The notes: generated by a model not told the origin, from the sequence alone. Shown: positions 17,870-26,715, counted from the first letter of the stretch. The stretch is 64,000 nt of DNA from Oscillospiraceae bacterium (GCA_017621795.1 JAGASJ010000003.1:1-64000), one strand, 5' to 3'. Translations and numbers: made by a program.

Positions 17870-18921
17870 AACACATCAAATCCATGACCGTTCAGGAAAT
17901 TGAAGCGGTACTCAAGGAACTGGGGCAGCCTGCCTTTCGCGCAAAGCAGGTGTTTTCCTGGCTGCATAAGGGTGTTTCCTCTTATGAGGAGATGTCCAAT
18001 CTGCCCAATACACTGCGGCAGATCTTAACTGAAAAGTACCCGCTGTACATTCCGAAGATCCTGCGCAGGCAGGAATCGCAAAGGGACGGCACGGTAAAGT
18101 ATCTGTGGCAGCTGGAGGACGGAAACTGCGTGGAGACAGTGCTGATGCGCTATCACTACGGTAACTCTGTCTGCATTTCCACAGAGGTAGGCTGCAAAAT
18201 GGGCTGTGCCTTCTGTGCTTCCACACTGGCAGGCTTTGTGCGGCCGCTGGAGCCTCACGAGATGCTGGATCAGGTGCTTTTTGCACAAATTGACGCCGGT
18301 GCGCCGATCTCCCACATCGTTCTGATGGGCATTGGTGAACCGTTGGATAATTACGATAATGTACTGCGGTTTTTGGAGCTTGTAAACCATAAAGATGGGA
18401 TGAACATCTCTATGCGCCACATCAGCCTCTCTACCTGCGGTCTTGTGCCGATGATCGACAAGCTGGCGGAAAAGAAACTGCAGATCACCCTTTCTGTATC
18501 CCTGCACGCACCCAGTGATGCGGTGCGCGACAGCATTATGCCGGTCAATAAGGCCTACCCTACAGAGCAGCTTTTGGAGGCCTGCCGGCGGTATTATAAA
18601 GTCACAGGCCGCCGCATATCCTTTGAATATGCAATGATCGACGGCGTGAACGATACACCGGAAAGTGCCCGAATGCTTATTGGCAGGCTGAAGGGACTGC
18701 CGGCCCACGTGAATCTCATCCCCTTAAATCACGTGGAGGAAAGTCCGCTTAAGCCCAGCTCCAAGCAAGCGGTGGCCCGTTTTCAAAAACAACTGGAAGA
18801 CGCCGGGATCCCTGCCACAGTGCGCCGCAGCTTAGGCGGCGATATTGAGGCATCCTGCGGTCAGCTTCGCAGAATGCACAGTAAGCAGGGACGCGCTGAA
18901 CCCAACCGGAAGGAGAGATAG
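17866..18921 (+). CDS. rlmN: Dual-specificity 23S rRNA/tRNA adenine C2 methyltransferase
   Basis: Radical-SAM enzyme methylating C2 of A2503 in 23S rRNA and A37 of some tRNAs. The cluster motif CKMGCAFC (about 109-116) binds the 4Fe-4S centre; MGIGEPLDNYDNV, SLHAPSD and a C-terminal RRSLGGDIEASCGQL with the mechanistic cysteine are present. At 351 residues it is complete. Translationally coupled to rsmB. Confidence 0.97.
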   Translation: MKHIKSMTVQEIEAVLKELGQPAFRAKQVFSWLHKGVSSYEEMSNLPNTLRQILTEKYPLYIPKILRRQESQRDGTVKYLWQLEDGNCVETVLMRYHYGNSVCISTEVGCKMGCAFCASTLAGFVRPLEPHEMLDQVLFAQIDAGAPISHIVLMGIGEPLDNYDNVLRFLELVNHKDGMNISMRHISLSTCGLVPMIDKLAEKKLQITLSVSLHAPSDAVRDSIMPVNKAYPTEQLLEACRRYYKVTGRRISFEYAMIDGVNDTPESARMLIGRLKGLPAHVNLIPLNHVEESPLKPSSKQAVARFQKQLEDAGIPATVRRSLGGDIEASCGQLRRMHSKQGRAEPNRKER

Positions 18922-18924
18922 ACG

Positions 18925-19656
18925 ATGCAATATTGGTATGTAACAGATGCCGGCTGTGTCCGCGCCAACAATCAGGACGCGGTAGCAGTTGAGGAATTGG
19001 ATAAAGACACCCTTTTGTGCGTGGTTTGTGACGGAATGGGCGGCGCAAAATCCGGCAATGTGGCAAGTGCCTTGGCGCTGGACGTGTTCAAGCAGGAGGT
19101 CAAGCAGAGCTGGAAGCCTGATATGCAGGACGAGGATGTAGACCGTATGCTGCAAAACGCGGTAAAACTGGCAAACTTTACGGTGTTTGATCAGGGTCAG
19201 CAGTTAGAGGAATTTGCCGGTATGGGCACGACCTTGGTTGCGGTGCTGGTACATAAAAACTATGCTACCTTCGTCAACGTAGGGGATAGCCGCGGCTATT
19301 TGATCTACAATTCCGGCATTGAGCAGGTGACGGTGGACCACTCTGTGGTGCAGATGATGGTGGATCGGGGAGAGCTGCTGCCGGAGCAGGCACGCAATTA
19401 TCCCGGCAAGAACTTGATTACCCGCGCTGTTGGCACAGAGGCGGTTACGGAGTGCGACTTGTTCCATCGCAGTGTGGAGCAGGGAGAATTTCTGCTGCTG
19501 TGCACCGACGGTCTGAGCAATCAGCTGGACGATCAGGAGATTCTTTTTGAGGTGGCACACGGCTTAGATAAGCAAAAATGCTGCCAAACGTTACTGGATA
19601 TTACCAAAATGCGCGGCGCACCGGACAATGTAACTTGTCTTTTGGTGGAGCTGTAA
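18925..19656 (+). CDS. prpC: PP2C-family protein phosphatase
   Basis: A 243-residue metal-dependent Ser/Thr phosphatase of the PrpC/Stp type. The opening DAGCVRANNQDAV, CDGMGGAKSGN, GDSRGYL, TRAVG and CTDGLSNQLDD motifs give the metal-binding aspartates. It reverses phosphorylation by the PASTA kinase encoded immediately downstream. Gene symbol follows the Bacillus name; stp is used in other species. Confidence 0.95.
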   Translation: MQYWYVTDAGCVRANNQDAVAVEELDKDTLLCVVCDGMGGAKSGNVASALALDVFKQEVKQSWKPDMQDEDVDRMLQNAVKLANFTVFDQGQQLEEFAGMGTTLVAVLVHKNYATFVNVGDSRGYLIYNSGIEQVTVDHSVVQMMVDRGELLPEQARNYPGKNLITRAVGTEAVTECDLFHRSVEQGEFLLLCTDGLSNQLDDQEILFEVAHGLDKQKCCQTLLDITKMRGAPDNVTCLLVEL

Positions 19657-19681
19657 GTCTGCAGGAAAGGAGTAGCGTAAG

Positions 19682-21535
19682 ATGGATAAGTATATAGGCC
19701 GTCTGCTGGATAACCGATACGAGATTTTGGAAAGCATCGGCACCGGCGGTATGGCAGTGGTATATAAAGCCCGTTGTCATCGGCTCAATCGACTGGTTGC
19801 CATTAAGATCCTGAAGGATGACTACCTGGAAGACGAAGATTTTCGCCGTCGTTTCCACACGGAAAGCCAGGCTGTTGCAATGCTCAGTCATCCCAATATC
19901 GTGTCGGTTTACGATGTGTCCACTTCCGTATCTATGGAGGCAGACTACATTGTAATGGAGCTTATTGAGGGCATCACCCTGAAGCAGTATATGGAGAAGA
20001 AGGGCTGCCTGAACTGGAAGGAAACACTGCATTTCGCAATGCAGATCGCAAAGGCACTGGAGCACGCACACAGCCGTGGCGTGGTACACAGAGATATTAA
20101 GCCCCATAATGTGATGGTGCTGAAAAACGGCTCGGCGAAGGTGGCTGATTTTGGCATTGCCAGAATGATGTCCAAGGGCGATACCCTGACCAAAGAGGCA
20201 TTGGGCTCTGTACATTATATCTCTCCCGAGCAGGCCAAGGGTGGCCGCGTGGATAACCGTTCCGATATTTATTCTTTGGGCGTCGTGATGTACGAGATGA
20301 TGAGCGGCAGACCGCCCTACGAGGGAGATTCTCCCGTGGCGGTGGCAATTCAGCACATCAACGGCGGCGCGATCGCGCCTTCCGCGCTCAATCCCAATAT
20401 TCCCGCGGGTATGGAGCAGATCATTATGAAGGCCATGGCCCACGATCTGAAGGACCGTTACGAAACTGCTACCCAAATGCTGGCGGATATGGAGGAATTT
20501 CGGCAGAATCCTGCAATGGTATTTGGCTACAAGGTGCCGGAGGCAGGCCCGATGCGCCACACGCCCAAAACCCCCATTCCCTTCAATCCGGATACCCCCA
20601 AAACTGCCGCCGAGCGTATGGAACAGCGGCAAAAGGCACGGCAAAACAACCACAAGCAAGCCCAAAAACGCAAGCAGGAAAGTCGTGGCAGCAGAGCGGC
20701 TACGGCGGCGATCATTGCCTGCTCTATGGTGGCGATCCTGGCGATCGTGCTGTTTTTGATTTTTTGGCTGAACGGTGGAATGGATACGAAGCCCCGCACC
20801 GTGGAAGTGCCGCTGCTGGCGGGAAAATCCTTCGATATTATTGAAAATAAGTATGACGATTTTGTGCTGGAAAAAAGCACCTATCTATATGACGCGGAGC
20901 TGGAAGAGGGCTATATCATCGAGCAAAATCCCGCAGCAGGCACCCATGTTGTACCGGGGACGAAGATTTACCTGACCCTGAGCAAAGGGCCTGCACCGGA
21001 GGAGCTGACGATGCCCAACCTGACCGGTCTTACGGAAAGCGAAGCCCGCAATCATCCGGATATTAAGGCGCTGAGCATCGAAATAGAGGTATACAGGGAA
21101 AACGGAGATACCCCAAAGGATCGGGTCATTCGTTCTGAGCCTGCATATAGTGAGCCCATTACTGCCGGGCAGACGGTGAAAATTTGGATCAGTCTTGGCC
21201 CGGATGAAACGGTAGAAAAGAAGGGTATGCCCAACTTGGTGGGTCAGGATCTGGAAAAGGCCATCACCATTTTGCAGACCTATGGCTTCCCGGAGCCGGA
21301 ATACGAGCTGGTGTTCAGCATCCTTCCCGAGGGGAAGGTGGTCACCCAGTCTATTGAGAAAAACAAGAAGGTGCCCCTGACAACGGTGGTAAAGCTGGAA
21401 GTATCCAAGGGCCCTGAGCCGACCACGGAGCCTCCCACCACAGTGCCCGAACCTACCGATCCGCCTACGACCCAGCCTCCTGAAAAGCCGGATCCCACAG
21501 AAGAGGAAATCATTTTCCCGGACGACGGGGAATAA
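19682..21535 (+). CDS. prkC: PASTA-domain Ser/Thr protein kinase
   Basis: A 617-residue transmembrane sensor kinase. Cytoplasmic kinase domain (about 10-275): glycine loop GTGGMAVVYKAR, catalytic lysine in AIKILK, HRDIKPHN loop and DFG. A basic juxtamembrane segment precedes one helix (about 342-364), then three extracellular PASTA repeats (about 372-575) and a Pro/Thr-rich acidic tail. PASTA domains bind muropeptides or lipid II and couple wall status to phosphorylation of division, wall and translation factors. Plausible targets in this window include the FHA-FtsW fusion and CdaR/CdaA system, though this is inference. It pairs with prpC. Confidence 0.96.
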   Translation: MDKYIGRLLDNRYEILESIGTGGMAVVYKARCHRLNRLVAIKILKDDYLEDEDFRRRFHTESQAVAMLSHPNIVSVYDVSTSVSMEADYIVMELIEGITLKQYMEKKGCLNWKETLHFAMQIAKALEHAHSRGVVHRDIKPHNVMVLKNGSAKVADFGIARMMSKGDTLTKEALGSVHYISPEQAKGGRVDNRSDIYSLGVVMYEMMSGRPPYEGDSPVAVAIQHINGGAIAPSALNPNIPAGMEQIIMKAMAHDLKDRYETATQMLADMEEFRQNPAMVFGYKVPEAGPMRHTPKTPIPFNPDTPKTAAERMEQRQKARQNNHKQAQKRKQESRGSRAATAAIIACSMVAILAIVLFLIFWLNGGMDTKPRTVEVPLLAGKSFDIIENKYDDFVLEKSTYLYDAELEEGYIIEQNPAAGTHVVPGTKIYLTLSKGPAPEELTMPNLTGLTESEARNHPDIKALSIEIEVYRENGDTPKDRVIRSEPAYSEPITAGQTVKIWISLGPDETVEKKGMPNLVGQDLEKAITILQTYGFPEPEYELVFSILPEGKVVTQSIEKNKKVPLTTVVKLEVSKGPEPTTEPPTTVPEPTDPPTTQPPEKPDPTEEEIIFPDDGE

Positions 21536-21547
21536 CAGAGGCGTTTT

Positions 21548-22435
21548 ATGACGGAAAAAACGATAGGACGCATTGTTCGCTCTCTGAGCGGCTTTTACGA
21601 TGTACAAACGGCAAAAGGGGTTATTACCTGCCGGGGACGTGGCAGCTTGCGTAAAAATAACGATACACCCTTAACCGGCGATATGGCGGAGATCACGGTG
21701 GAGGGCGGCAAGGGAATGGTGGAGCGGATTTTGCCCCGCAAAAACCGCTTTGTCCGTCCTGCGGTTGCCAATATAGACGCTTTGGTGGTATTTGCCGCCA
21801 GCGTCAATCCGGTTACCGAGCCCTACCTGATCGATCGGGTTGCGGCCATTGCGGGGGATCAGGAGGTGCAGGTGATCATCTGCATCAACAAATGTGATAT
21901 GGACCCGGCAACGGATCTGCGGCGGATATACCAAAATGCGGGCTTCCCTGTGATTATGGCCAGTGCGGAAACGGGGGAGGGAGTAGAGCAGCTGCGTGCT
22001 CTGCTGACGGGAAAGCTCACTGCTTTCACCGGTAATACCGGCGTTGGAAAGTCCAGTATGCTCAACAGACTATGCCCACAGCTGAAGCTGCCCACCGGCG
22101 AGGTTTCTCAGAAATTGGGCAGAGGCCGGCATACTACACGCCACGTGGAGCTGTTTTGCATTGCGCCGGATACCTATGTAGCAGATACACCCGGTTTTGC
22201 ATCCTTCGATACAGAGCAGATGGACGTGATCCTTAAGGAGAATCTGCAGTATGCTTTCGGAGATTTTGCACCGTATATCGGTAATTGTCAGTTCCACGAC
22301 TGTACCCACCGTTTAGAGCCCGGCTGTACCGTTCGGCAGGCGGTGGAGGACGGGAATCTGGAAAAGACCCGCTACGACAGCTATTTGCGGCTGTATGAAA
22401 AATCCAGCCAAATTAAGAATTGGGAACTGAAATAA
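21548..22435 (+). CDS. rsgA: Ribosome small subunit-dependent GTPase A
   Basis: A circularly permuted GTPase acting late in 30S assembly. N-terminal OB domain (1-70), G4 NKCD (about 116), P-loop GNTGVGKSS (about 161-169), DTPGF and a C-terminal zinc knuckle GNCQFHDC-THRLEPGC. It is 295 residues, family length. It ends the operon; rpe and thiN, which often follow in Firmicutes, are absent here. Confidence 0.96.
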   Translation: MTEKTIGRIVRSLSGFYDVQTAKGVITCRGRGSLRKNNDTPLTGDMAEITVEGGKGMVERILPRKNRFVRPAVANIDALVVFAASVNPVTEPYLIDRVAAIAGDQEVQVIICINKCDMDPATDLRRIYQNAGFPVIMASAETGEGVEQLRALLTGKLTAFTGNTGVGKSSMLNRLCPQLKLPTGEVSQKLGRGRHTTRHVELFCIAPDTYVADTPGFASFDTEQMDVILKENLQYAFGDFAPYIGNCQFHDCTHRLEPGCTVRQAVEDGNLEKTRYDSYLRLYEKSSQIKNWELK

Positions 22436-22459
22436 GAACTGTAGCAATTAAAGATCATC

Positions 22460-22496
22460 GGGGCTGTGAGAAAACGGATTGTTTTTTCACAGCCCC
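22460..22496 (+). terminator. Probable terminator after rsgA
   Basis: GGGGCTGTGA...pairs with TCACAGCCCC, with additional A-T pairing (AAAA/TTTT) toward the loop. It lacks a good 3' T-run, so efficiency is uncertain. Confidence 0.5.
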
Positions 22497-22573
22497 TTGC
22501 ACATTGTTGGCCAACGAGAATATCTTGGAATGAACGGCAGTGCCGTGACATCAATTTTTCGGAGGTATCATCT

Positions 22574-22708
22574 ATGTGTAATAACGGTTTTGGCGGCGGC
22601 AATTGGTGCTGGATCATCATCTTGTTGATTTTGTTCTGCGGTTGCGGCAATAACGGCTATAACGGCAATAACAACTGCGGCTGCGATAATAACTGCGGCT
22701 GCTGCTAA
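22574..22708 (+). CDS. Small Cys/Gly/Asn-rich membrane-segment protein
   Basis: A 44-residue protein too short for usual gene-calling thresholds. A Gly-rich N-terminus (MCNNGFGGGN) is followed by a hydrophobic helix (WCWIIILLILF, about 11-21) and a tail rich in Cys, Gly and Asn ending CGCDNNCGCC, with eight of nine cysteines after residue 11. Strong Shine-Dalgarno GGAGG lies eight bases before the ATG. Similar tiny proteins in clostridial genomes are sometimes labelled chorion-class high-cysteine or YjcZ-like; their role is unknown, with spore coat or metal binding as guesses. A hairpin follows at 22718-22741. Confidence 0.7.
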   Translation: MCNNGFGGGNWCWIIILLILFCGCGNNGYNGNNNCGCDNNCGCC

Positions 22709-22717
22709 AATAGGAAG

Positions 22718-22741
22718 GAGAGGGGCATTTTCGCCCCTCTC
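22718..22741 (+). terminator. Hairpin after the Cys-rich small gene
   Basis: GAGAGGGGC pairs with GCCCCTCTC across a six-base loop. There is no T-tract, so it may terminate inefficiently or protect the mRNA 3' end. Confidence 0.5.
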
Positions 22742-22827
22742 AAACATTACGATGAAAAGCCACCAACGGCTCCCTGTGATGCGGGAGAGAAAAACAAGAA
22801 GTTATCTGTAATTTTCAGGAATAATCC

Positions 22828-22856
22828 TTGACTTTTGGTACATTTGCCGCTATAAT
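22828..22856 (+). promoter_or_regulatory. rpsF operon promoter
   Basis: TTGACT (22828-22833), exact 17-base spacer, TATAAT (22851-22856). The resulting leader of about 70 bases contains a CCGGC-GAA-GCCGG hairpin near 22890-22904 before the Shine-Dalgarno. Confidence 0.88.
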
Positions 22857-22935
22857 GATTTAGCCTGCGCGAGTAGGTAAATCCTTGCTTCCGGCGAAGC
22901 CGGAGGCCAAAAGTCCAAAAGGAGGTGCAAACAAC

Positions 22936-23232
22936 ATGGCTAAGATCACCGGTAAGTACGAGGTGCTGTATATCATCGACCCTGCTCAGGGCGAGGAAGG
23001 CATCGCCGCACTTGTGGAAAAGTTCAAGGCAATGGTGGAAGCGGAGGGTACCCTGACCAATATTGATGAATGGGGCAAGCGCCGTCTGGCCTATCCCATC
23101 AACGATTTGAACGAGGGCTACTACGTTCTGATGAACTTCGAGACCAATCCTGCTTTCCCTGCAGAGCTGGAGCGTGTGATGAAGATCACCGAAGGCGTCC
23201 TGCGTTGCCTGACCACTGTCGTGGCAGAGTAA
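22936..23232 (+). CDS. rpsF: 30S ribosomal protein S6
   Basis: A 98-residue S6 protein: YEVLYIIDP start, GKRRLAYPINDLNEGYYVLMNFE middle and an RVMKITEGVLRCL segment. S6 binds S18 and helix 22-23 of 16S rRNA. The real start is ATG 22936, nine bases after GGAGGTG. First gene of the conserved rpsF-ssb-rpsR operon. Confidence 0.97.
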   Translation: MAKITGKYEVLYIIDPAQGEEGIAALVEKFKAMVEAEGTLTNIDEWGKRRLAYPINDLNEGYYVLMNFETNPAFPAELERVMKITEGVLRCLTTVVAE

Positions 23233-23244
23233 GGAGGAATCTCT

Positions 23245-23694
23245 ATGCTCAACCACATCACGATTATGGGTCGTCTGACCCGTGACCCCGAACTGCGTCG
23301 CACCGGCACAGGTGTAGGCGTGGCCAGTTTCCGCGTAGCTGTCGATCGGGACTATGCGCCCAAGGACGGCGGCGAAAGAAAGACCGACTTTATCGACTGC
23401 GTTGCCTGGCGTCAGACCGGAGAATTTATCTCCAAGTATTTCACCAAGGGCCGTATGATCGTTGTAGAGGGTCGTCTGGAAATGCGCGACTGGACCGACA
23501 AGGATGGCAATAAGCGTACTTCTGCCGAAATCAATGTAGACAATGCCTACTTTGGTGACAGCAGAAGAGATGGCGACGGCAGCAGCTACGCTCAGGCAGC
23601 TCCTGCACAGAGCTACGGCGGATATTCCGCCCCCACACCGGCCGCATCCGATTTTGCGATGCTGGACGATGACGACGCACAACTGCCGTTCTAA
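23245..23694 (+). CDS. ssb: Single-stranded DNA-binding protein
   Basis: OB-fold protein coating ssDNA in replication and repair. NHITIMGRLTRDPELRRTGTG opening (first 20 residues are diagnostic), DFIDCVAWRQTGEFISKYFTKG core, a Gly/Ser/Gln linker and the acidic tip DDDDAQLPF that recruits partner proteins. It is 149 residues long, typical. Its place between rpsF and rpsR is conserved in Firmicutes. Confidence 0.97.
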   Translation: MLNHITIMGRLTRDPELRRTGTGVGVASFRVAVDRDYAPKDGGERKTDFIDCVAWRQTGEFISKYFTKGRMIVVEGRLEMRDWTDKDGNKRTSAEINVDNAYFGDSRRDGDGSSYAQAAPAQSYGGYSAPTPAASDFAMLDDDDAQLPF

Positions 23695-23738
23695 AGTAAA
23701 ACTGAACTTTTCTACATTTTACGAAGGAGGAACATCCC

Positions 23739-23975
23739 ATGGCTAACGAACAGCGTGTTCGTCCCCGCAAGCGCAAGAAGGTATGCGCTTTCTGCGTGGA
23801 CAAGATGACTGCTATCGACTATAAGGATACTGCAAAGATCCGCCGTTACCTGTCCGAGCGCGGCAAGATTCTGCCCCGCCGTACCACCGGCACCTGCGCA
23901 GCTCACCAGCGTGACCTGACCACCGCTATCAAGCGTGCCCGTCAGATCGCTCTGCTGCCCTACGTCGCTGAATAA
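23739..23975 (+). CDS. rpsR: 30S ribosomal protein S18
   Basis: A 78-residue basic protein with [17 protein letters not shown] and [16 protein letters not shown], the latter diagnostic of S18. The two cysteines (CAFC) form part of a zinc-site remnant kept in some lineages (C+ paralogue). AAGGAGG precedes the ATG. A strong terminator ends the operon. Confidence 0.97.
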   Translation: MANEQRVRPRKRKKVCAFCVDKMTAIDYKDTAKIRRYLSERGKILPRRTTGTCAAHQRDLTTAIKRARQIALLPYVAE

Positions 23976-23983
23976 TAAAACTG

Positions 23984-24016
23984 CGCACCCCAAAATTTTT
24001 GGGGTGCGGTTTTTTT
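23984..24016 (+). terminator. Terminator of rpsF-ssb-rpsR
   Basis: CGCACCCC plus AAAA pairs with TTTT plus GGGGTGCG, followed by seven T. Classical intrinsic terminator. Confidence 0.93.
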
Positions 24017-24112
24017 GTATGCACTGCCTTTGCGCACCTTCTGTAATTTCCCGCATAAACTGTCCTATAAGCCTCACATTATGGCTTGTGAACAGTTTTG
24101 GGAGGTAATGAT

Positions 24113-24931
24113 ATGGCTGACTTAACAAGAAACGCAGTGCCCAATGGGTGCGATACCCAGCAGGCGCTGTCTATTCACACGAAAAAGATTACCGACAGCT
24201 GCCGTGACAAGGATTGCATAGAGGATTTGCGGGTATATTTAACCACCGCGTCCCAGACGGTTTTGGACACGGCATCTTCTGCGAAGGTGCGCTGTGCCGA
24301 TTTGATTTATACCTACATTGATGTAGAGCCTGTGACTTTTGACCCCAATCACTACTGCGTGGATGTAACCTTCTACTATCGCATTTTAGCCGATGCAGTG
24401 GTAGGCGTAGCCCGTCCCGCGGCACTGACAGGCTTAGCGGTATTTACGAAGCGGGCGGTGCTGTGCGGTGAAAAATCCGGGGCACGGGTGTTTACCAGCA
24501 ATACTGTTTTGAACGGACGGGACGGCCTGAGTGCTTTTTCTGCCAATCTGCCCACCGCGGTGGTGGAGGTGCTGGAGCCGATGGTGCTTTCCTCTACAGT
24601 GAAGGAGGTTTGCCAGTGTGCAGAGTGTGCGGCGTGTCAAATTCCGCAGCCGATTTTGGGTGCGTTTGATGAGGACCTGGTGCTCAATGGGGAAGCACGG
24701 CGTCTGTATGTCACTTTGGGGCAGTTTTCCATTATTCGTCTGGAACGGGATGCCCAGCTGATTGTGCCGGTGCTGGATTACAGCATCCCCAACAAGGAGT
24801 GCTGTGATGCAATATGCGGTGGAGAGGATCCCTGCGAAATGTTCTCCCGCATTCCTTTTCCCGCCGAGCGCTTTGCACCCCGGGATTGTGACCGGGATGC
24901 CTGCCCCTATCATACAACCAATAACTGCTAA
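24113..24931 (+). CDS. Conserved-looking hypothetical protein with Cys-rich motifs
   Basis: A 272-residue protein I cannot assign to a characterised family. A short N-terminal segment leads into ITDSCRDKDCIEDLRVYLT (about 26-44), which resembles a recurring clostridial hypothetical family. The middle is predicted mostly beta, and a CQCAECAACQIP stretch (about 169-180) plus a Cys/Asp/Arg-rich C-terminus are notable. There are no signal peptide or membrane segments. Start at ATG 24113, with GGGAGG seven bases upstream. It stands alone between two terminators. A GCATA/CATTATG pair upstream vaguely resembles a forespore sigma-G promoter, so a spore role is possible but unproven. Confidence 0.75.
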   Translation: MADLTRNAVPNGCDTQQALSIHTKKITDSCRDKDCIEDLRVYLTTASQTVLDTASSAKVRCADLIYTYIDVEPVTFDPNHYCVDVTFYYRILADAVVGVARPAALTGLAVFTKRAVLCGEKSGARVFTSNTVLNGRDGLSAFSANLPTAVVEVLEPMVLSSTVKEVCQCAECAACQIPQPILGAFDEDLVLNGEARRLYVTLGQFSIIRLERDAQLIVPVLDYSIPNKECCDAICGGEDPCEMFSRIPFPAERFAPRDCDRDACPYHTTNNC

Positions 24932-24953
24932 AATGTAAAATCCGTAAGATAGA

Positions 24954-24993
24954 AAAAGGGCGTGTTGCTTCAAAAGAAGCAACACGCCCTTTT
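24954..24993. terminator. Bidirectional terminator between convergent genes
   Basis: An 18-bp perfect stem AAAAGGGCGTGTTGCTTC with its complement around an AAAA loop. It has T-runs on both strands and serves the plus-strand hypothetical gene and minus-strand mreB. Confidence 0.92.
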
Positions 24994-25000
24994 GATGTAA

Positions 25001-26050
25001 TTATCCCTGAGAGCGATTTCTCAGCAAGCGTTTTCTTGCGATGTTGATGGGTCCTTCTGTCATGTGGTTGATCCAGGAAAGGCTCTTGCCACAGCCGTAT
25101 GCCACGCAGGAGGCAGGATCATCCGCAACAGAGAAGGGGATTTGCATACGGTCCTGAAATACTTGGGCCAGGCCTGCAAGCTGACTGCCGCCGCCGGTGA
25201 GGGTAATGCCGTTTTCCGCAACATCGCTGACCAATTCAGCAGAGGCATCCTCCAAAACCGATACGATCTCGTCGTAAATAGCACGGATAGCCTTTTGGAT
25301 CGGGGCGCTGATTTGCTCTGTGGTGACCATTACCTCTCGGGGGGCGCCGTTTTTTGCATCCCGTCCCTTTACCGTAACAGACAGATTGTCGCCGTGCTCG
25401 TAAGCACTGCCGATTTGGATCTTCAGCTCCTCAGCGGTGGTCTGCCCTACAACGATCCCTAAGGTGCGGCGCAGGTGCTTCATAATGGCGTCGTCAATAT
25501 AGTTGCCGCCTACCTTGATGGAGGAGGAAACAGCCACGCCGTTCATGGTTAAAATTGCCACGTCCGTGGTGCCTGCGCCGATGTCCACAACCATGTGACC
25601 CTTGGGGCCGGAAATATCCAGTCCTGCGCCCAATCCGGCGGCAAGAGGCTCTTCGATCAGATATACTCGGCGTGCGCCTGCCTCGATCACTGCATTGATG
25701 ACCGTCCGTTCTTCCACTTCGGTAATACCGCTGGGAACGCTGACCACAACACGGGGCTTGGGGGTAAACAGGCTGGACTTGGAGGATACCCGAAACAGAT
25801 GCTGCAGCATCTTCACCGTCATTTCGTGATCAGAGATCACGCCGTCCTTCAGCGGGTGCATTGCCACCACATTGCCGGGTGTACGTCCCAGCATATTGTG
25901 GGCGGCACTGCCTACCTGCAAAATACGGCCGGTGGTACGGTCCACAGCCACAACAGAAGGCTCACGGCTGACAACGCCGCTTCCTTCAACGTAAATCAGC
26001 ACCGTGGAGGTTCCTAAATCAATACCTATATCATGGGAAAAAAGTTGCAT
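25001..26050 (-). CDS. mreB: MreB/Mbl-family actin-like protein
   Basis: A 349-residue bacterial actin that positions the elongation wall-synthesis machinery under the membrane. Phosphate 1 motif DIGIDLGTSTVLIYVEG at the N-terminus, DIGAGTTDVAILT (phosphate 2) and GITLTGGGSQLAGL (adenosine) are present. An N-terminal QLFSHDIGIDLG start suits ATG 26050, which has AGGTG six bases upstream, better than GTG 26059. It is not followed by mreC/mreD, so it could be Mbl or MreBH rather than the principal MreB. Last gene of recD2-comF-mreB. Confidence 0.93.
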   Translation of the reverse strand: MQLFSHDIGIDLGTSTVLIYVEGSGVVSREPSVVAVDRTTGRILQVGSAAHNMLGRTPGNVVAMHPLKDGVISDHEMTVKMLQHLFRVSSKSSLFTPKPRVVVSVPSGITEVEERTVINAVIEAGARRVYLIEEPLAAGLGAGLDISGPKGHMVVDIGAGTTDVAILTMNGVAVSSSIKVGGNYIDDAIMKHLRRTLGIVVGQTTAEELKIQIGSAYEHGDNLSVTVKGRDAKNGAPREVMVTTEQISAPIQKAIRAIYDEIVSVLEDASAELVSDVAENGITLTGGGSQLAGLAQVFQDRMQIPFSVADDPASCVAYGCGKSLSWINHMTEGPINIARKRLLRNRSQG

Positions 26051-26064
26051 ATCGTTCACCTACA

Positions 26065-26715
26065 TTATTTGTTGTTGCTTGCCACACACATGGCAGAAAC
26101 TTCTTTTGCGCCGGCAGTGAGTAACACCCGGGCGCATTCGGAAACAGTTGAGCCGGTGGTAATGATGTCATCGATCAGCAGGATGCGCTTTCCTGCAATG
26201 GCTTTGGGGTTTAATACGGTGTATGCGCCTAAAACATTGGCCTTGCGATGGGCACTGCTTTGCATAGAGGATTGCTTTTTGGTGTGTCTGATTTTCTTCA
26301 GGGTAGGGGCAGCGGGCGTGCCCAGCTCCTGACCCATAGAAACGGCGATGAGCTCTACCTGATCAAAGCCGCGGCGGTTTTTGCGTTTATTACTGATGGG
26401 CACCCAGGTGAGAATGTCATAATCACAAAAGTGCTTTGTGCTGTAATGCATTGCAAGCAGCCGTCCGTAGACCTGCCCATAGGCAGACATCCGGTAAAAC
26501 TTATATCGCAGCATACTGTAGCGCACGTTATCATTATAATACCACATAGAAGTCCATCGTGCAACAAAAGAAATTTTTCGGCGGGGTGTGGGAAATTCCT
26601 CTATATGCGTACGGCATTGATTGCAAATATCCGTTTCCTCCGACCGAAGGACCTTTTGGCATAAAATACACTTTGCAGGAAAGAAAATATCGTAAATGCG
26701 GTGTAAAAACTTCAT
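26065..26715 (-). CDS. comF: ComF family phosphoribosyltransferase-like protein
   Basis: A 216-residue protein with an N-terminal zinc-ribbon (CILC and CNQC pairs within the first 35 residues) and a C-terminal PRTase fold with the PRPP loop LLIDDIITTGSTVSE. ComF/GntX proteins are needed for DNA uptake in competent Firmicutes, although the reaction is not settled. AGGAGA lies four bases before the ATG. Located between recD2 and mreB on the same strand with 15-25 base spacers. Confidence 0.9.
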   Translation of the reverse strand: MKFLHRIYDIFFPAKCILCQKVLRSEETDICNQCRTHIEEFPTPRRKISFVARWTSMWYYNDNVRYSMLRYKFYRMSAYGQVYGRLLAMHYSTKHFCDYDILTWVPISNKRKNRRGFDQVELIAVSMGQELGTPAAPTLKKIRHTKKQSSMQSSAHRKANVLGAYTVLNPKAIAGKRILLIDDIITTGSTVSECARVLLTAGAKEVSAMCVASNNK

